Below, in pieces: positions 14,657 to 22,011 of a stretch of 22,145 bases of DNA. Source of the stretch: Candidatus Gastranaerophilales bacterium (GTDB lineage: Bacteria; Cyanobacteriota; Vampirovibrionia; Gastranaerophilales; Gastranaerophilaceae); contig CAAGGG010000070.1 of the NCBI GenBank assembly GCA_900769355.1, positions 1-22,145 on the forward strand, given 5' to 3'. Position numbers and translations under genes: made by a program. The notes beneath the pieces were generated by a model. It saw only the letters and a list, made by a program, of their open reading frames with translations. It did not search any database and was not told the origin of the DNA. Each line of letters opens with the position of its first letter. The first letter of the stretch is position 1.

Positions 14657-17026
14657 TCACAATATATCCAACGGATCAACGTCAATCGCAAGTCTTATAT
14701 CCTTTGGCATTGTAATCTTGTTCAAAAAACTTGAAACAAATCTGTGACCTTTTTCGCCCATTTTATTTTTAATTAAAATCTGAAAACGATATTGACTGTT
14801 CAATCTCTCGATTACGCAAGGTGAAGGCCCAAGCACCTCTAATCTTTCTGATATCCCGAATTTTTCAACCATTAAACAAAGTCGCATTGCAATTTCTTGT
14901 GCAGATTTTTCTGCCCTGAAACCGTTTTGAGAACTCAAAATAAGCCTTATAATTTGACTAAACGGCGGATAATCAAACTCTTCACGTGCAGCAATTTCTG
15001 TTTCATAAAATTCTCCGTAATTTTGTGACTTCGCACTTTCCAAAGCATAAAAGTCGGGGTTATAAGTCTGAAAAAGAACTTTCCCCGCAAACTCGCCTCT
15101 TCCGGCACGACCTGCAACCTGTGTCAAAAGCTGAAAACCTCTTTCTGACGCCCTAAAATCAGGTAAATTGAAACTTGCATCAGCGGAAATTACTCCGACA
15201 AGCGTAACATTTGGGTTATCCAACCCTTTTGCAATCATCTGAGTTCCAACCAAAATATCTATATCGCCTCGTTGAAATTTCTCCAAAAGCCTTATGTGTT
15301 CCCCTTTTCGAACCAAAATGTCACTGTCAATTCGCTCGACATTGTTTTCAGGGAATAAATCTTTTATGTACTGCTCAATTTTTTGAGTTCCCGTACCGCT
15401 GTTTTTGAAAGCATCAGAACCACAGGCCGGACAAACATCAGGAAATCTTTCAACGTGGTTGCAATAGTGGCATTTCAGCATCTGATCTTTCGCATGCCAA
15501 ATCATCGGAATAGCACAATTCGGACACTCGATTACGTGTCCGCACGCCTGACACTGAGTATATGTTGAAAAACCACGTCGATTTATCAGCAAAATAACCT
15601 GTTTGCCCTGTTCAAGTGTTTCTTTTATCTCGACTTGCATAGGCTTTGAAATAACGCTTTTATAAGCCGCACGCCCATATTCCTGCATATTAATCACAAG
15701 CACAGGTGGAACTTTCGCATCATTATAGCGTTTTTTAAGTTCAAACAGATTTCCTGTATTTACAGCCCTGTAATACGTAGAAATATCAGGGGTTGCAGAG
15801 CCCAAAAGAAGCGGACAATTATGAAATTCTGCCAACTTTCTTGCCACAACTCTTGCATCATAACGAGGTGCAGGAGTCGTTTGTTTATAAGCACTTTCGT
15901 GCTCCTCATCAATTATGATTAAACCGATATCTTTCAAAGGTGCAAAAACCGCAGAACGTGCACCGGCAAGAATTTTTATCTCGTTTTTATAAAGCTTTTG
16001 CCAAACATCATAACGCTCGCCGTCAGAAATACTGCTGTGCCAAATTGCAACGTCTTCTGTTCCAAATTTCTTCGCCAAACGCTTGGTGAGCTGGGACGCA
16101 AGCGCAATTTCAGGTGCTAGAAACAGAACATTTTTGCCTGCCTTAATTGTATCGTCTATGAGTTTGAAATAAACCTCTGTTTTTCCTGATGCAGTGACAC
16201 CATGAAGAAGGATTTCAGGGTGGTTTGTTCCCCTCTCCCGACCCTTACCTCTCTCCAAACAATTATCAATTGTTTGGCTCGGCAGAGTCCGCAGCGACGA
16301 AGGATTGGTTTCAGTGTCATCTGTTGATTTAAAATCTTCGCTTCCTAGCTGCTTGGACGCATAGTTGCTTAGCTGCCTTTTTATCCCTTCATAGACCTTT
16401 TTCTGATCGCCTGAAAGTTCAAAAAGTGCTTCGCGTTCTGTAATTTGCAAAATATCCAACGGATTTCTATACAATTCTTCTTGGTAAAGTTTTACACAGC
16501 CCAATGTTTCAAGTTTTTTCACTGTTGCACGAGTTGTTTTGGCGTATTTTTCAAACAATATCAAAGGCATTTTGCCTGATTTTTCAAGAAGTTTTAAAAT
16601 CTCTGTTTGACGCTTTGTCGCACCGTCGTATTTTTCGAACTCAATCAAGGTTTCGGTTTTTGATGCTTTTTCGATTAATTTCATCGGAATTGCAGCGTTC
16701 AAAACCGTTACCAAGTCGCAACAGTAGTAATTTGCCACCCATTCCAAAAGTTTCAAATAATCAATTGAAAAAAGCGGCGTTTCGTCAATAATTTTGCTAA
16801 TTTTTTTGACCTTAAAATCACCGGCCAGATAATCTGAAAACCCGACACAAAAAGCATTTACAAGTCCTTGTCGTCCAAAAGGTACAAGAATTGCCTGACC
16901 GATTTGGATTTTGTCCTTCATCTCATCAGGAATTAAATAGCTAAATGTTTTTACGCCCAAGCCTTTGATATTAACAAGCGCAGAGGCGTATTTTTGTTGT
17001 GGTTGTTCAAATAGGGTGGTTTGCAT
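14657..17026 (-). CDS. priA: Primosomal protein N' (PriA helicase)
   Basis: The protein is a 3'-5' DNA helicase that reloads the replisome at stalled forks. The 789 residues carry the N-terminal DNA-binding domain (about 1-110), Walker A GVTASGKT at 276-283, DEEH at 373-376, the zinc-binding cysteines CQAC, CPNC, CHYC and CPAC between about 492 and 535, and the helicase motifs GTQMIAKGLDNPNVTLVG and QVAGRAGRG. Between LSGDQKKVYEGI and ILLHGVTASGKT there are about 55 residues instead of the usual 12-20. This expansion (about 217-270) is rich in Ser, Thr, Arg and Gly and its DNA is a palindromic repeat. The ATG at 17026 has no clear Shine-Dalgarno sequence, and element C begins 10 bases upstream. 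Confidence 0.95.
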   Translation of the reverse strand: MQTTLFEQPQQKYASALVNIKGLGVKTFSYLIPDEMKDKIQIGQAILVPFGRQGLVNAFCVGFSDYLAGDFKVKKISKIIDETPLFSIDYLKLLEWVANYYCCDLVTVLNAAIPMKLIEKASKTETLIEFEKYDGATKRQTEILKLLEKSGKMPLILFEKYAKTTRATVKKLETLGCVKLYQEELYRNPLDILQITEREALFELSGDQKKVYEGIKRQLSNYASKQLGSEDFKSTDDTETNPSSLRTLPSQTIDNCLERGKGRERGTNHPEILLHGVTASGKTEVYFKLIDDTIKAGKNVLFLAPEIALASQLTKRLAKKFGTEDVAIWHSSISDGERYDVWQKLYKNEIKILAGARSAVFAPLKDIGLIIIDEEHESAYKQTTPAPRYDARVVARKLAEFHNCPLLLGSATPDISTYYRAVNTGNLFELKKRYNDAKVPPVLVINMQEYGRAAYKSVISKPMQVEIKETLEQGKQVILLINRRGFSTYTQCQACGHVIECPNCAIPMIWHAKDQMLKCHYCNHVERFPDVCPACGSDAFKNSGTGTQKIEQYIKDLFPENNVERIDSDILVRKGEHIRLLEKFQRGDIDILVGTQMIAKGLDNPNVTLVGVISADASFNLPDFRASERGFQLLTQVAGRAGRGEFAGKVLFQTYNPDFYALESAKSQNYGEFYETEIAAREEFDYPPFSQIIRLILSSQNGFRAEKSAQEIAMRLCLMVEKFGISERLEVLGPSPCVIERLNSQYRFQILIKNKMGEKGHRFVSSFLNKITMPKDIRLAIDVDPLDIL
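16217..16378. repeat. Palindromic repeat element inside priA, in frame
   Basis: This segment encodes the extra residues of PriA. It starts CCCCTCTCCCG (16230-16240), the same 11 bases that head the intergenic element at 5566-5576. It then has ACCTCTCTCC and a perfect 10-bp inverted repeat CCAAACAATT ATC AATTGTTTGG (16255-16277). Further toward 16378 are short AGCTGCTT / TTAGCTGCC repeats. The open reading frame is preserved and the insert sits in a linker before the ATPase core. Confidence 0.7.
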
Positions 17027-17036
17027 GGGTTAAGAC

Positions 17037-17154
17037 GGTGAGTAGTGAGTGGTGAATAGTGAATAGACCATTACAGATACTAAGACACTAAAATATATTT
17101 TTGAGCGAAGCGAATGAAAAGAACTATTCACTATTCACCACTCACTACTCACTA
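17037..17154 (-). repeat. Heptamer-armed palindromic element C
   Basis: The left arm is GTGAGTA, GTGAGTG, GTGAATA, GTGAATA and the right arm is the inverse (TATTCAC, CACTCAC, TACTCAC units). The core is a diverged inverse of elements A and D: the TGAGCGAAGCGAATGAA block and ACCATTACAGATACTAAGACAC are recognisable, but the GGTGC/GCACC hairpin is degraded. It occupies the gap between the PC4 gene stop and the priA start. Confidence 0.75.
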
Positions 17155-17157
17155 ACT

Positions 17158-17391
17158 CTACTCTTCCTCCATAAACTCTTTTTTCGCTTCTTGAATAGCT
17201 TCTTCAAGCAAGTCGATTTGATCAGGAGTGAAAGTTACACCTTTTTTAGTTGGAAGCCAAGTTTGACCTTCATCTGTTGTGTAGAAAATTCTCATGTTCA
17301 AATAGCTTTTTCCTTTGTATTCGCTAATTGAAATTTGTAATTGTTCTGTGTCTGTTCTTTCGATTGCTGCTAATAATTTTGCGTCTGCCAT
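17158..17391 (-). CDS. PC4/YdbC-like ssDNA-binding protein
   Basis: This is a 77-residue protein of the transcriptional coactivator p15 (PC4) fold. In bacteria such proteins bind single-stranded DNA as dimers; the physiological role is not settled. The fold is visible as LQISISEYKGKSYLNMRIFYT and EGQTWLPTKKGVTFTPDQID, then a C-terminal helix LLEEAIQEAKKEF. The KKGVTF segment corresponds to the nucleic-acid-binding beta strands. AGAGGA precedes the ATG. Elements C and D flank the gene, and both it and priA point in the same direction. Confidence 0.82.
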   Translation of the reverse strand: MADAKLLAAIERTDTEQLQISISEYKGKSYLNMRIFYTTDEGQTWLPTKKGVTFTPDQIDLLEEAIQEAKKEFMEEE

Positions 17392-17417
17392 AAAGTCCTC
17401 TTTCTTTTATTAATAAA

Positions 17418-17533
17418 GTGAATGGTGAGTAGTGAGTTGTGAACGGTCTTTATAGCTCACTTTGTTCGTAAATAGCTTTTGTACAATAGCACCTGTAACG
17501 GACTACTCACTAATCACTATTCACCATTCACTC
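17418..17533 (+). repeat. Heptamer-armed palindromic element D
   Basis: The left arm is GTGAATG, GTGAGTA, GTGAGTT, GTGAACG; the right arm is TACTCAC, TAATCAC, TATTCAC, CATTCAC. The core keeps TATAGCTCACTTTGTTCG, AAATAGC and GCACCTGTAACGG in the orientation of element A. It separates the divergent PC4 and dapB genes. Confidence 0.8.
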
Positions 17534-17559
17534 AAATTATCATACCACAGAAATTTTTA

Positions 17560-17568
17560 TGATAAAAT
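17560..17568 (+). promoter_or_regulatory. Extended -10 promoter of dapB
   Basis: TGA directly followed by TAAAAT (17563-17568) fits an extended -10 motif, about 25 bases before the ATG at 17594. Confidence 0.45.
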
Positions 17569-17593
17569 AATAAATAAATAAGGAGAAAAAATT

Positions 17594-18343
17594 ATGATAA
17601 AAGTTGCAGTTTGCGGAGCTATGGGCAAAATGGGTAAAGAAGTTTGTCTTGCTGTTGAAGAATGTCCTGATACAGAATTGGTTGCAAAAATTGATATTGC
17701 AAGTGATGGCATGTATCATTCAATAGACGATGCTCATAGGGTTGAAGATATTGACGTTTTGGTTGATTTTACACAGCCAAAATCTATTTTTGAAAACGCA
17801 AAATATTGTTTGAATAACGGAATTAAAATCGTTATCGGTACAACAGGTTTGTCAGATGAGCAGATTGCGGAATTGAAAAAACTTTCACAAGAAAAAAATA
17901 CAGGCTGCTTGATTGCTCCAAATTTTTCAACAGGCGCGGTTTTGATGATGATGTTTGCCAAATTGGCGTCGAAATATTTTGATAATGCAGAAATTATTGA
18001 ACTTCACCACAACCAGAAAAAAGATGCACCGTCAGGAACAGCTATCAAAACAGCCGCAATGATGGCAGAAGTTAATGATGATTTTACAAAAAACAATTGT
18101 TCTGAAACAGAAACAATTGAGGGTGCAAGAGGCGGAAAATCTTATTCAAATATTCACATTCATTCTGTCAGAATGCCAGGGTATATTGCATCTCAAGAAG
18201 TAATTTTCGGATCATCAGGACAAATCATGACAATTCGCCACGACTCAATGGACAGAAAATGCTATATGCAAGGGGTTTTGCTCGGTGTTAAGCATGTAAA
18301 TGAAAAGAATGATTTCGTTTACGGATTGGATAATATTTTGTAA
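17594..18343 (+). CDS. dapB: 4-hydroxy-tetrahydrodipicolinate reductase
   Basis: The enzyme catalyses the NAD(P)H-dependent reduction step of the diaminopimelate/lysine pathway, needed for peptidoglycan and lysine. The 249 residues show the nucleotide-binding GAMGKMG at 8-14, VDFTQP around 58-62, GTTGL at 82-86, the substrate motif ELHHNQKKDAPSGTA with the catalytic His pair at 138-139, and RGGKSYSNIHIHSVRMPGYIA. This is full length for the family. AAGGAG precedes the ATG. No other dap gene is adjacent, so the pathway is scattered. Confidence 0.97.
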   Translation: MIKVAVCGAMGKMGKEVCLAVEECPDTELVAKIDIASDGMYHSIDDAHRVEDIDVLVDFTQPKSIFENAKYCLNNGIKIVIGTTGLSDEQIAELKKLSQEKNTGCLIAPNFSTGAVLMMMFAKLASKYFDNAEIIELHHNQKKDAPSGTAIKTAAMMAEVNDDFTKNNCSETETIEGARGGKSYSNIHIHSVRMPGYIASQEVIFGSSGQIMTIRHDSMDRKCYMQGVLLGVKHVNEKNDFVYGLDNIL

Positions 18344-18344
18344 G

Positions 18345-18412
18345 AAGTGAAAGGTTCACTTAGTTCAAAAATCAGAATGACGTGAGTAGTGACTATTCAC
18401 GAAAAATAACTA
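18345..18412. repeat. Decayed heptamer-type element E
   Basis: GTGAAAG, GTTCACTTAGTTC, then GTGAGTAGTGACTATTCAC resemble a collapsed version of elements A-D: arm units and the start of the core are present, but most of the core is missing. It follows the dapB stop. Confidence 0.45.
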
Positions 18413-18425
18413 AAACGTAATAATA

Positions 18426-18533
18426 ACTCCGAACTCCGAGTCGGAGTCTATTATTTTATTTGATATTGAATACTAAATAGCTTAGAATATTATGCATTCA
18501 CTAATCATTCATATTAATATTCTAAGCTTTCAG
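18426..18533 (+). repeat. Structured dispersed repeat, copy 2
   Basis: Stem 1 is ACTCCGA (18426-18432) with TCGGAGT (18441-18447). Stem 2 is AGCTTAGAATATTA (18479-18492) with TAATATTCTAAGCT (18515-18528), a perfect 14-bp stem with a 22-base loop. The inter-stem spacing is 31 bases, as in copy 1 at 1090-1194. Relative to copy 1, one G-C pair of stem 1 has become A-T at both positions. Confidence 0.75.
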
Positions 18534-18594
18534 CATGACAGTTATTTTAACCTTATTTTTGTTTCTTCTTGGTATCTAACTTGTTCTAGCTGCC

Positions 18595-20664
18595 CTATTG
18601 TATAGGGCTGGCCGCATACAACACTGGTCTCCCAAAACTGACATGCTTAACCAGAATATTGCCATCTTCAATCATTTGTTCAATTATTGCATCTATTGAT
18701 TTTCGAGTTCTGCCGGTTGCCATTCCATAATATTTTGAGTCGAGAATTTTCCCGTTGTAATCATTTTTCTGAACAGTTTTGCTACCGGTTAAAATTTTGC
18801 CAATTCCACTTTTACCATATTGCCCGCCGAATTCTTTCAAAAATTCTAATATGATTTTTTGGATTTCTTCATCACTAAACTCTTGTGGTTCAATTGATTT
18901 ACCCCTAAAAATCGGTTCGTCAGGTAAATTTAGAGCTGGTGCTTCTTCGATGTTTCTATAAAATCTAGCAACCTTATTATCTGCCAAAACCTGAGTTGGT
19001 TCAAAGTGTCTTAAATAAAGTCCGCCAAGTGTCTTAACCCTACTCATTGCAACATAGACTTGTCCGCATTCAAAAACTCTTTTGCAATCTACGACAAGTT
19101 TGTCCAAAGTCATTCCTTGTGACTTGTGAATAGTTATGCCATAAGCGAGTTTCAGTGGGTATTGTAGCCTTAAAGCAACAACTTTATCATTGTAATAATA
19201 CTCAAATTCATGCATCGGGATATTTGCATTTACTCCGTTGTCAAAGGTAATGTTAATCGTTTCATCATTAAAACTTTGTATAACCCCACAAGAGCCATTA
19301 ATCAAGCCTCTGTCAAAATCCATATTTGCCAAAAGCATTACACGACAACCTTTTTTGAGAAAAATTTCTCTGTCGGCACGACAATTTTTGTTAAATATGT
19401 CCAAAATCATTTCTTCACGAGGCATAAAACCTTCGTATACAAGACTTTTCCCTCGATAAACTCCATCTTTTGCAACAAATTTAACTATCGGCTCATCAAT
19501 TGCATTAAATTTAACTGAATTATATCTGTTTGCCTCTTCATTTGTCGAAAAAATATGTAAAATCTCACCATCATCTTCGTCAACACAGCGAGTTTCCAAA
19601 AGGTCAATATCCCCTTCTGTCAAGCGATTTATTCGCATATCCGATAACGCTTTGATAAAATCTTCTTCATTTTGCCTGAAATTTCTTTTAAGAACAACGT
19701 TTTTCAACTCCAATTCGTCCCAAAGTTCGGTTTCAAAACAATACCTTCTCTCAAAACTTTCCCCCTGTTCAACAGGCGGAAGTTGGAAAAAATCACCAAT
19801 AAACAACACTTGAATTCCTCCAAATGGCTTGTCGTTTTCTCGAACTTGTTTCAAAACCTCATTGACGTATTGAAATGTCTCGACATTCAGCATAGAAATT
19901 TCATCTATTGCAAGGATTTTGCAGCCGGCAATTTGTCTAAATTGTGTCGGACGTTGACGAATTTTATCAACCGTCACATTAATCGGATTTCTACAAAGCC
20001 CGACACCGGCCCAAGAATGAAGTGTTTGCCCTTTGACGTTCACCGCCGCAATCCCTGTGGTGCTTGTTATGGTTAATTTCTTTTTGTATTTTTCTTTAAG
20101 CTTGTTCAGAATATAACTTTTGCCTGTGCCTGCAAAGCCTGTCACAAAGACGTTATCTCCGTTTCTGATAAAGTCATCTATCTTTTTTAAATCTTCATTA
20201 TCTTCAAATGCAAATTCCGGTTTAGGATTAGATTTCACGTTTTTTTGTGGCTTTTCAGTTTGTTTAATCGGCTTAGAAGTTGAAACAATTTCTTCTTTAT
20301 CCGCAAAAGGCGCATCAAAATCTATCTGATCGTAGTTTGCAATTACATAGTTGCAAACCTCGCTTTTCCCACTAATTCTGCTGAAAACAATAAAATCCTG
20401 ACCTTTTTTAAGTTTATAATTTAACTTTTTTTGAGAAACCCACATCGTCGAAGAAAATCCGTAAAGTCGCTTAAAAGCCTCTAAAATACACTGGCTGACG
20501 AGTTGAAACTTGTTTCCGTTTAAATTTGTATGAAGTTCCGGGATTTCTTTTAAAAGGCTTTCTGCAACATTATAAATAGAAGAATAATCAACTTCTTTCG
20601 AAGTCAAAAAATTAATTATTTCTTGCGGGTTAGAAAAATTAAACTTATTATTTTGCGCTTCCAT
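18595..20664 (-). CDS. PIF1-like superfamily 1B DNA helicase
   Basis: This is an ATP-dependent 5'-3' DNA helicase. The 689 residues have an unrecognised N-terminal domain (about 1-125), a charged linker, and then the helicase core: Walker A GFAGTGKS at 176-183, TTGIAAVNVKGQTLHSWAG (motif Ia), DEIS at 254-257 (motif II), GDFFQLPPV, RNFRQ, and the late motif YGITIHKSQGMTLDKLVVD with VYVAMSRVKTLGGLYL. The C-terminal 90 residues (EEIQKIILEFLKEFGGQYGK onward, with YYGMATGRTRKSIDAIIEQM) look like a winged-helix/RQC-type DNA-binding domain. Bacterial PIF1 proteins often have such accessory domains. No Shine-Dalgarno sequence is visible; a TGT-GATACT motif lies just before the ATG. Confidence 0.88.
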   Translation of the reverse strand: MEAQNNKFNFSNPQEIINFLTSKEVDYSSIYNVAESLLKEIPELHTNLNGNKFQLVSQCILEAFKRLYGFSSTMWVSQKKLNYKLKKGQDFIVFSRISGKSEVCNYVIANYDQIDFDAPFADKEEIVSTSKPIKQTEKPQKNVKSNPKPEFAFEDNEDLKKIDDFIRNGDNVFVTGFAGTGKSYILNKLKEKYKKKLTITSTTGIAAVNVKGQTLHSWAGVGLCRNPINVTVDKIRQRPTQFRQIAGCKILAIDEISMLNVETFQYVNEVLKQVRENDKPFGGIQVLFIGDFFQLPPVEQGESFERRYCFETELWDELELKNVVLKRNFRQNEEDFIKALSDMRINRLTEGDIDLLETRCVDEDDGEILHIFSTNEEANRYNSVKFNAIDEPIVKFVAKDGVYRGKSLVYEGFMPREEMILDIFNKNCRADREIFLKKGCRVMLLANMDFDRGLINGSCGVIQSFNDETINITFDNGVNANIPMHEFEYYYNDKVVALRLQYPLKLAYGITIHKSQGMTLDKLVVDCKRVFECGQVYVAMSRVKTLGGLYLRHFEPTQVLADNKVARFYRNIEEAPALNLPDEPIFRGKSIEPQEFSDEEIQKIILEFLKEFGGQYGKSGIGKILTGSKTVQKNDYNGKILDSKYYGMATGRTRKSIDAIIEQMIEDGNILVKHVSFGRPVLYAASPIQ

Positions 20665-20685
20665 AAATTCAGAGTATCACAAAGT

Positions 20686-20949
20686 TTATTTATCAATCAA
20701 GGAGAAATCTTTTGGAAGCTTTTGCTCAATTTCTTGTAATAATTCAAATGGTTTAACATTTAATGCTTCTGCAATTTTAAAAAAAGTTGTCAATTGCGGA
20801 TCTTTCAACCCTCTTTCAATAGTGCTGATTATTGAGCTTGAAATATCGTTTTCGCTTGCAAGTATAAACTGGCTTTTCTCGCCTCGCAAGTGGACAACAC
20901 TTTCACCAAGAATTTTCATTATTAACTTTTTCTTTTCATCAATTTGCAT
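20686..20949 (-). CDS. XRE-family helix-turn-helix regulator
   Basis: This is a small DNA-binding protein of 87 residues. The HTH_3 domain spans about residues 10-75: GESVVHLRGEKSQFILASEND, then ISSSIISTIERGLKDPQLTTFFKIAEALNVKPFELLQ. The segment ISTIERGLKDP is the classic recognition-helix and turn region. There is no sensor domain, so it may act as a dimeric repressor. The ATG lies six bases after TAAAAT, again suggesting a leaderless mRNA. It is divergent from the HAD gene with 66 bases between, which contain an inverted repeat, and it sits just upstream of the helicase gene, with which it may share a transcript. Confidence 0.88.
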   Translation of the reverse strand: MQIDEKKKLIMKILGESVVHLRGEKSQFILASENDISSSIISTIERGLKDPQLTTFFKIAEALNVKPFELLQEIEQKLPKDFSLIDK

Positions 20950-20955
20950 TTTTTC

Positions 20956-20961
20956 ATTTTA
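20956..20961 (-). promoter_or_regulatory. -10 hexamer giving a leaderless xre transcript
   Basis: On the minus strand TAAAAT, then GAAAAA, then ATG; the spacing places the start point on the A of the start codon. No ribosome-binding sequence is present. Confidence 0.4.
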
Positions 20962-20977
20962 TCCGTATATTAGAATA

Positions 20978-20997
20978 ATCGCTTTCGTGTACGCGAT
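20978..20997. promoter_or_regulatory. Candidate operator between divergent genes
   Basis: ATCGC (20978-20982) and GCGAT (20993-20997) are inverted copies 10 bases apart, inside the 66-base region shared by the xre and HAD genes. Size and place fit a dimeric XRE operator, but five-base arms are weak evidence. Confidence 0.3.
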
Positions 20998-21015
20998 AGG
21001 ATATGGGGATAATTT

Positions 21016-21357
21016 ATGGCTGGTATAAAGAAGAAGATACTTTTGGATTTGGACGGTGTTTTAAACACTTATACAAAAGATTTTAACCCTAATCTTATTC
21101 CCCCGATAAAAGATGGAGCAGTTGAATTTTTAAAACAACTTTCAAAAGATTATGAAATTGTATTATTTACAGTCAGAGATAAGATTTTGGCAGAAAAATG
21201 GATTGCCCAAAATAATCTTCAAAAATATATTACCGGAGTAACTAATATCAAAGAACCTGCATGGCTAATTGTCGATGATCGTTGCATTTGTTTTAATGGA
21301 GCTTATGACAAGCTTCTCGACGACATTGATGCTTTCAAAGTTTGGCATAGTGCCTAA
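21016..21357 (+). CDS. Small HAD-fold protein, putative hydrolase
   Basis: This is a 113-residue HAD-superfamily protein, shorter than most and without a cap domain. Motif I is LLDLDGVLN (Asp11, Asp13), motif II is the Thr in VLFTVRD, and the acidic motif IV is WLIVDDRCICFNG. These residues suffice for a phosphotransferase-type active site with Mg2+. A Lys for motif III may be Lys61 or a neighbour in ILAEKWIAQ. The substrate cannot be inferred. TAGGATATGGGG precedes the ATG, an 11-base sequence (TAGGATATGGG) also present before the LysM gene. Confidence 0.75.
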   Translation: MAGIKKKILLDLDGVLNTYTKDFNPNLIPPIKDGAVEFLKQLSKDYEIVLFTVRDKILAEKWIAQNNLQKYITGVTNIKEPAWLIVDDRCICFNGAYDKLLDDIDAFKVWHSA

Positions 21358-21462
21358 GTCTTGAGATTGTTAATATTTGGTTAAAAAAACGGGCTTTTTA
21401 TCAAAACAGTACAATAATATAAGTGTTGTTGATAAGAAGTTAATTGAAAGGAAGTGTCAGAT

Positions 21463-21918
21463 ATGAAATTTTTAGTTAGAAAAGCTCCAGAAAACTTTAT
21501 TAGAACGGTAAATGATGAAATTAGTTCTTTGTTGAACCGTCATTTTGACAGCTACTTTCCGGAAGCAGCTTATTGGGAAGATATGGACAAATTTTCAATG
21601 CCTGTAGAAATTGCTGATAAAGGCAAAGATTATGAAGTCAAAGCAGAACTTCCTGGCGTAAAAAAAGAAGACTTAGATATCGACATTGATAAAAATTATA
21701 TTGTAATCAATGCTAAAAAAGAAGAAGAAAAATGCGAAGATGAAAAAGCTTATAAAAAATCTGAATTCAGATATGGCGAATTTTCAAGAACAGTTTACTT
21801 CCCAGACGAAATTGATGTCGACAAGACCGAAGCAAAACTTGAACACGGTGTATTGAAAATCCATGCACCTAAACGTTTTGCAGAGAAAGATGCTAAGAAA
21901 AAATTATCTGTAAAATAA
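21463..21918 (+). CDS. Small heat-shock protein of the Hsp20/alpha-crystallin family
   Basis: This is an ATP-independent chaperone that holds unfolded proteins. The alpha-crystallin domain occupies about residues 45-145: MPVEIADKGKDYEVKAELPGVKKEDLDIDI, YGEFSRTVYFPDEIDVDKTEA and the hallmark LEHGVLKIHAPK. The variable N-terminus contains FIRTVNDEISSLLNRHFDSYF. The ATG at 21463 has AGGAAG eight bases upstream; an in-frame GTG at 21454 overlaps that site and is rejected. No CIRCE-type inverted repeat is seen upstream. The gene is followed by a hairpin at 21932-21955. Confidence 0.93.
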   Translation: MKFLVRKAPENFIRTVNDEISSLLNRHFDSYFPEAAYWEDMDKFSMPVEIADKGKDYEVKAELPGVKKEDLDIDIDKNYIVINAKKEEEKCEDEKAYKKSEFRYGEFSRTVYFPDEIDVDKTEAKLEHGVLKIHAPKRFAEKDAKKKLSVK

Positions 21919-21931
21919 TTTTGAATTGTTT

Positions 21932-21961
21932 GAGGAGAGTGAAAAATCTCTCCTCTTAATA
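21932..21961 (+). terminator. Terminator-like hairpin after hsp20
   Basis: GAGGAGAG (21932-21939) and CTCTCCTC (21948-21955) form a perfect 8-bp stem with an 8-base loop. The tail TTAATAAGCTTTT is only moderately T-rich. Confidence 0.6.
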
Positions 21962-21977
21962 AGCTTTTACACAAAGC

Positions 21978-22005
21978 TTGAAATTTTAGAAAAATAAGTT
22001 ATAAT
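21978..22005 (+). promoter_or_regulatory. Strong promoter facing the small hydrophobic ORF
   Basis: TTGAAA (21978-21983) and TATAAT (22000-22005) are 16 bases apart. This and the tRNA promoter are the best matches to consensus in the window. Transcription would start near 22012 and run antisense through the ORF at 22050-22115. Confidence 0.75.
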
Positions 22006-22011
22006 ATAAGA

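Noticed and set aside
16217..16378. A frameshift or assembly error in priA
   Set aside because: The frame is open through the insert, and conserved helicase motifs continue correctly on both sides, so an in-frame repeat is the simpler explanation.
14071..17533. Short tandem repeats that might be a CRISPR array
   Set aside because: The units are 7 bases without spacers and the arms are inverted copies. No cas gene is present.
21360..21462. A CIRCE or other heat-shock operator before hsp20
   Set aside because: No TTAGCACTC-type inverted repeat is visible, and no convincing -35/-10 pair was found.
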